NCBI GenBank assembly: GCA_964591085.1
Contig: CAZPXH010000003.1
Location: forward strand, 172,766 to 236,765
Length of the DNA stretch: 64,000 nt
Reading direction: 5' to 3'
DNA from: CAZPXH01 sp964591085
GTDB lineage: Bacteria > Spirochaetota > Spirochaetia > DSM-27196 > CAZPXH01
A program made the position numbers and the translations under genes. The notes under the pieces were generated by a model, which had not been told where the DNA came from, searched no databases, and saw only the letters and a list, made by a program, of their open reading frames with translations. Below, piece by piece: positions 62,127 to 64,000 of this stretch. Positions within the stretch are counted from its first letter, which is position 1. Each line of letters begins with the position of its first letter.

Positions 62127-62730
62127 CGTGTTCATCGACTTGCCCGTCTTGTCCCAATCACAGCGACCGTCCTCGCCTTCGCGGCCTGCGCCTCGAGCGC
62201 GCCACCGACGGCGAGCAGCTCCTTCTCGACCCGGCAATCGTCACAGGAATCCTTCCCAACGGCCTCACCTACTACATCCGGGAGAAAGAGGAACCCCGGG
62301 ATCGAGCCCTTCTGCGGCCCGCGGTGGATGCGGGGTCGATCCTGGAGGACGAGGACCAGCTTGGGCTCGCGCACTTCGTGGAACACATGGCGCTCAATGG
62401 GACCGAGAACTACTCGAGTAACGAGATTGTCGCCTTCCTCGAAGGGCTTGGGATGCAGTTTGATCCCGACATCAATGCCTACACGAGTTTCGATGAGACG
62501 GTCTACCAGCTGACGGTGCCGACGGATGACGCTGTCGACCGAGGAGATCGACCGGGAACGCGGCGTCATCATTGAGGAGTGGCGTTTCCGCCGCAGCGCG
62601 CAGCAGCGAATGCTGGATGAGCAGTATCCCGTACTCTTTGCCGACTCCCGGTACGCGAACCGCCTTCCGATTGGCGATGTCGACCTCATCGCCACCTTCC
62701 CGCCCGATGCTGCACGCCGCTTCTATGAGA
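62127..62730 (+). pseudogene. M16 (insulinase-type) zinc peptidase lipoprotein, broken
   Basis: Three frames together rebuild the N-terminus of an M16 peptidase. First frame: a lipoprotein signal (ITATVLAFAAC, Cys codon 62187-62189). Second frame from ~62195: GILPNGLTYYIREKEEP, then EDEDQLGLAHFVEHMALNGT with the zinc motif HxxEH, to TVYQLTVPTD at ~62531. Third frame from 62532: LSTEEIDRERGVIIEEWRFR, then SAQQRMLDEQYPVLF and PPDAARRFYEN. About 20 codons are missing at the second junction. The gene then stops where an IS91-like transposase end begins. It is clearly non-functional. Confidence 0.8.
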
Positions 62731-62943
62731 ACGTTGGCAAAGGTCTACGAGGTCGATCCGATGGTGTGCCCGAAGTGCGGCGCGGAGTTGAAGGTGATCG
62801 CGATCATCGAGGATCCAGACGAACTGGGGCGAATCCTCCGGCATCTAATCAAGATCGGGCGGTCTCCGCCCGAATTCGATCCCGATCGGCTCAACTGGCG
62901 GCCGTCACCGCCGTTAAAGGCTGGGAACGGCGGTCGGTGCTGA
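62725..62943 (+). mobile_element. 3' end of an IS91-like transposase gene
   Basis: A frame reads LAKVYEVDPMVCPKCGAELK, then VIAIIEDPDELGRILRHL, and stops at 62943. This is the C-terminal tail common to IS91-type (Y2) transposases, with the CPKCG zinc pair. Only ~70 codons remain and the catalytic part is absent. It abuts the truncated M16 gene, so insertion and later deletion probably caused that break. The next 229 bases (62944-63160) show no gene. Confidence 0.65.
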
Positions 62944-63137
62944 GTTCTCGCGAAATCTTGGTCCTTGACTGGCGTTTCGCGGTTGCGCCCCGAGATAGGT
63001 TTTCCTATCATTCAGTTAACCAACAGACGGCTAGCCGACCTTCCAGACAAACCCTCACCAGATTTCTGGTGCGACATAACATCTTGAATCGCTTGTTCCG
63101 GCGAACCGCGTGTTTCGACCTTTCGGCTGCGCGGACC

Positions 63138-63166
63138 CGGACAAGACACTCCGTTGAGAGTATAGT
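63138..63166 (+). promoter_or_regulatory. toxin-antitoxin promoter, likely leaderless
   Basis: CGGACA (63138-63143), a 17-base spacer and TATAGT (63161-63166). The -10 ends six bases before the antitoxin ATG, and there is no ribosome site. Confidence 0.5.
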
Positions 63167-63172
63167 AGTAGT

Positions 63173-63400
63173 ATGAAGGTCAAGACTTCTGTCACACTCT
63201 CAGAAGAGCTGCTCAAGGCAATCTCCGCTGAAACGGACGCCCGCAGTCGATCAGCATTCATCGAGACAGCGATTTGGGACTACTTGGAGTTGCGGCAGAA
63301 AGCCGTGCGGAATCGCCGTGAGATCGAGCTGATCAATGCCAATGCGGATGATCTGAACGCGGAGGCAGCTGATTCTGCGGATTTCCAGGACGACGAGTGA
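63173..63400 (+). CDS. MazE-like antitoxin, ribbon-helix-helix
   Basis: A 75-residue protein with a ribbon-helix-helix N-terminus (KTSVTLSEELLKAISAET, then SRSAFIETAIWDYL). An acidic C-terminal tail (LNAEAADSADFQDDE) would wrap the toxin. The stop overlaps the toxin GTG (GTGA). Such antitoxins also repress their own promoter. Confidence 0.88.
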   Translation: MKVKTSVTLSEELLKAISAETDARSRSAFIETAIWDYLELRQKAVRNRREIELINANADDLNAEAADSADFQDDE

Positions 63401-63750
63401 AACGAGGAGACGTCTATCTGGTACGGAAGCCAACGAAGGCGGATCCGAAACGGCAGCGAGCGTTCGTGATTGTTAGCCGACAGGCGTTGATCGATTCGAG
63501 TTACGAGTCCGTCATCTGCGCTCCGGTGTACGCCAAGTACGTGGGACTCCAGACACAAGTAGAGGTTGGGGACGGCGAAGGTCTCAAGCACGCCAGTGCA
63601 GTTCATTGCGACGGACTGGTGAGTCTCGCCAAGAGCCGCCTCACCGACTACAAGGGAGCGCTGGCCGCAAAGAAGCTCGAAGCGCTGGACGCTGCATTGC
63701 GAGTTGCGCTCGAGATCGATTTGCGGGGTTCTATGTCGAGAGCGACATAA
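63397..63750 (+). CDS. MazF/PemK-type endoribonuclease toxin
   Basis: A 117-residue MazF-fold protein. It opens with KRGDVYLVRKPTKADPKRQR and continues RAFVIVSRQALIDSSYESV, CAPVYAKYVGLQTQVEV and HASAVHCDGLVSLAKSRL. These place the conserved Arg (KRQRAF), Ser/Thr and Asp positions of the family. The start GTG overlaps the antitoxin stop by four bases. mRNA cleavage is expected from family; the cut site cannot be read from sequence. Confidence 0.9.
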   Translation: MKRGDVYLVRKPTKADPKRQRAFVIVSRQALIDSSYESVICAPVYAKYVGLQTQVEVGDGEGLKHASAVHCDGLVSLAKSRLTDYKGALAAKKLEALDAALRVALEIDLRGSMSRAT

Positions 63751-63929
63751 CGCCCTTTTAACTTGCGCCGTGTGGGGCGGTCGACGTGCCCGTGAGAGCC
63801 ATACGGTCTTGAGTTGAATGGAGGGAACCACCTTCATTGCCTGAATCAGATCAGGTGACAAGTTGAAAAGACACGTTATGTTCGCGGCCGGGCGAGCTCT
63901 CCATGTTCCGATGCCGTCGCGTCGGTATC

Positions 63930-64000
63930 AGGCGCCACCGTAGCTGCGACTCGGCGTGTCGGATCACAGCTTGTACCGGTGGGTGCGGGATGCAGAAAAG
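63930..64000 (+). mobile_element. IS3-family orfA-like fragment, cut by window edge
   Basis: The last bases encode LGVSDHSLYRWVRDAEK, the helix-turn-helix of IS3-type OrfA. The preceding GATVAA segment is in another frame, so a one-base shift is likely. Only the start of the gene is in the window. The 180 bases between the toxin and this fragment show no other gene. Confidence 0.5.

Noticed and set aside
1..64000. CRISPR arrays, rRNA and tRNA genes
   Set aside because: No regularly spaced repeats of CRISPR length, no rRNA-like stretch and no cloverleaf with a GTTCGAATC-type arm was noticed in any intergenic region. A tRNA search tool could still find a divergent one.

Overview
The window looks like a chromosomal segment of a high-GC, free-living spirochaete. 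This is inferred from gene content and was not searched. The cues are a short division/cell-wall cluster (mraZ-rsmH-ftsL-murF-mraY-ftsW-ftsQ-ftsA-ftsZ) without ftsI or the other mur genes, a cheW-degT-nadK-recN neighbourhood, and exported proteins with a recurring A-x-G-x-x-E junction after the signal peptide. From about 44 kb on, and strongest at 53-62 kb, codon choice shifts (many more TCG, GTC and GAC codons), which suggests recently acquired DNA.

Layout. 1-8.2 kb, minus strand: dcw cluster, ftsZ cut by the window edge, with a sigma70-like promoter and a four-repeat MraZ operator upstream of mraZ. 8.3-17.6 kb, minus: GH57 glucanotransferase with a DUF4912 protein, two secreted proteins and one coiled-coil-like protein of unknown function, recN, nadK, a DegT-fold protein lacking the PLP lysine, and cheW. 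17.6-21.6 kb, minus: haem uptake genes hmuTUVS. 21.6-22.0 kb: remnant of a family 2 glycosyltransferase. 22.1-30.0 kb, plus: typA, then a compact pyrimidine operon of four ORFs encoding seven activities or subunits (pyrBI, pyrEF, pyrDK, pyrC).

30.3-43.9 kb, minus: the most interesting part. One collinear block encodes a beta-helix-like lipoprotein, a DUF3450 protein, a long MotA/TolQ protein (TtpC-like), ExbB, ExbD, TonB, a TPR protein, a TonB-dependent receptor, and then PstS, PstC and an enlarged PstA. It reads as a route from the outer membrane to the cytoplasm for phosphate or a phosphorylated compound, powered by a TonB2-type motor. Direct repeats of 7-4-7 layout, like Pho boxes, lie upstream of the first gene. 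PstA carries two tandem domains that resemble pieces of a phosphate-binding protein. No pstB or phoU is present.

44.1-49.5 kb, plus: a five-gene peptide-type ABC importer with a strong terminator after the binding-protein gene. 49.6-52.1 kb: a zone of truncated genes plus an outer-membrane beta-barrel protein and a DUF4386-like membrane protein. 52.1-62.0 kb: an AraC regulator divergent from an L-rhamnose operon (isomerase-family protein, RhaM mutarotase, ABC importer, RhaA-type isomerase, RhaD-type aldolase) that has no kinase. 62.1-64.0 kb: a broken M16 peptidase lipoprotein gene, the 3' end of an IS91-like transposase gene, a MazEF-type toxin-antitoxin pair, and the start of an IS3-type orfA at the window edge.

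Several transcription units have a recognisable -35/-10 pair with the -10 only 6-8 bases before the start codon and no Shine-Dalgarno sequence. This suggests leaderless mRNAs for cheW, hmuT, typA, araC, the beta-barrel gene and the antitoxin.
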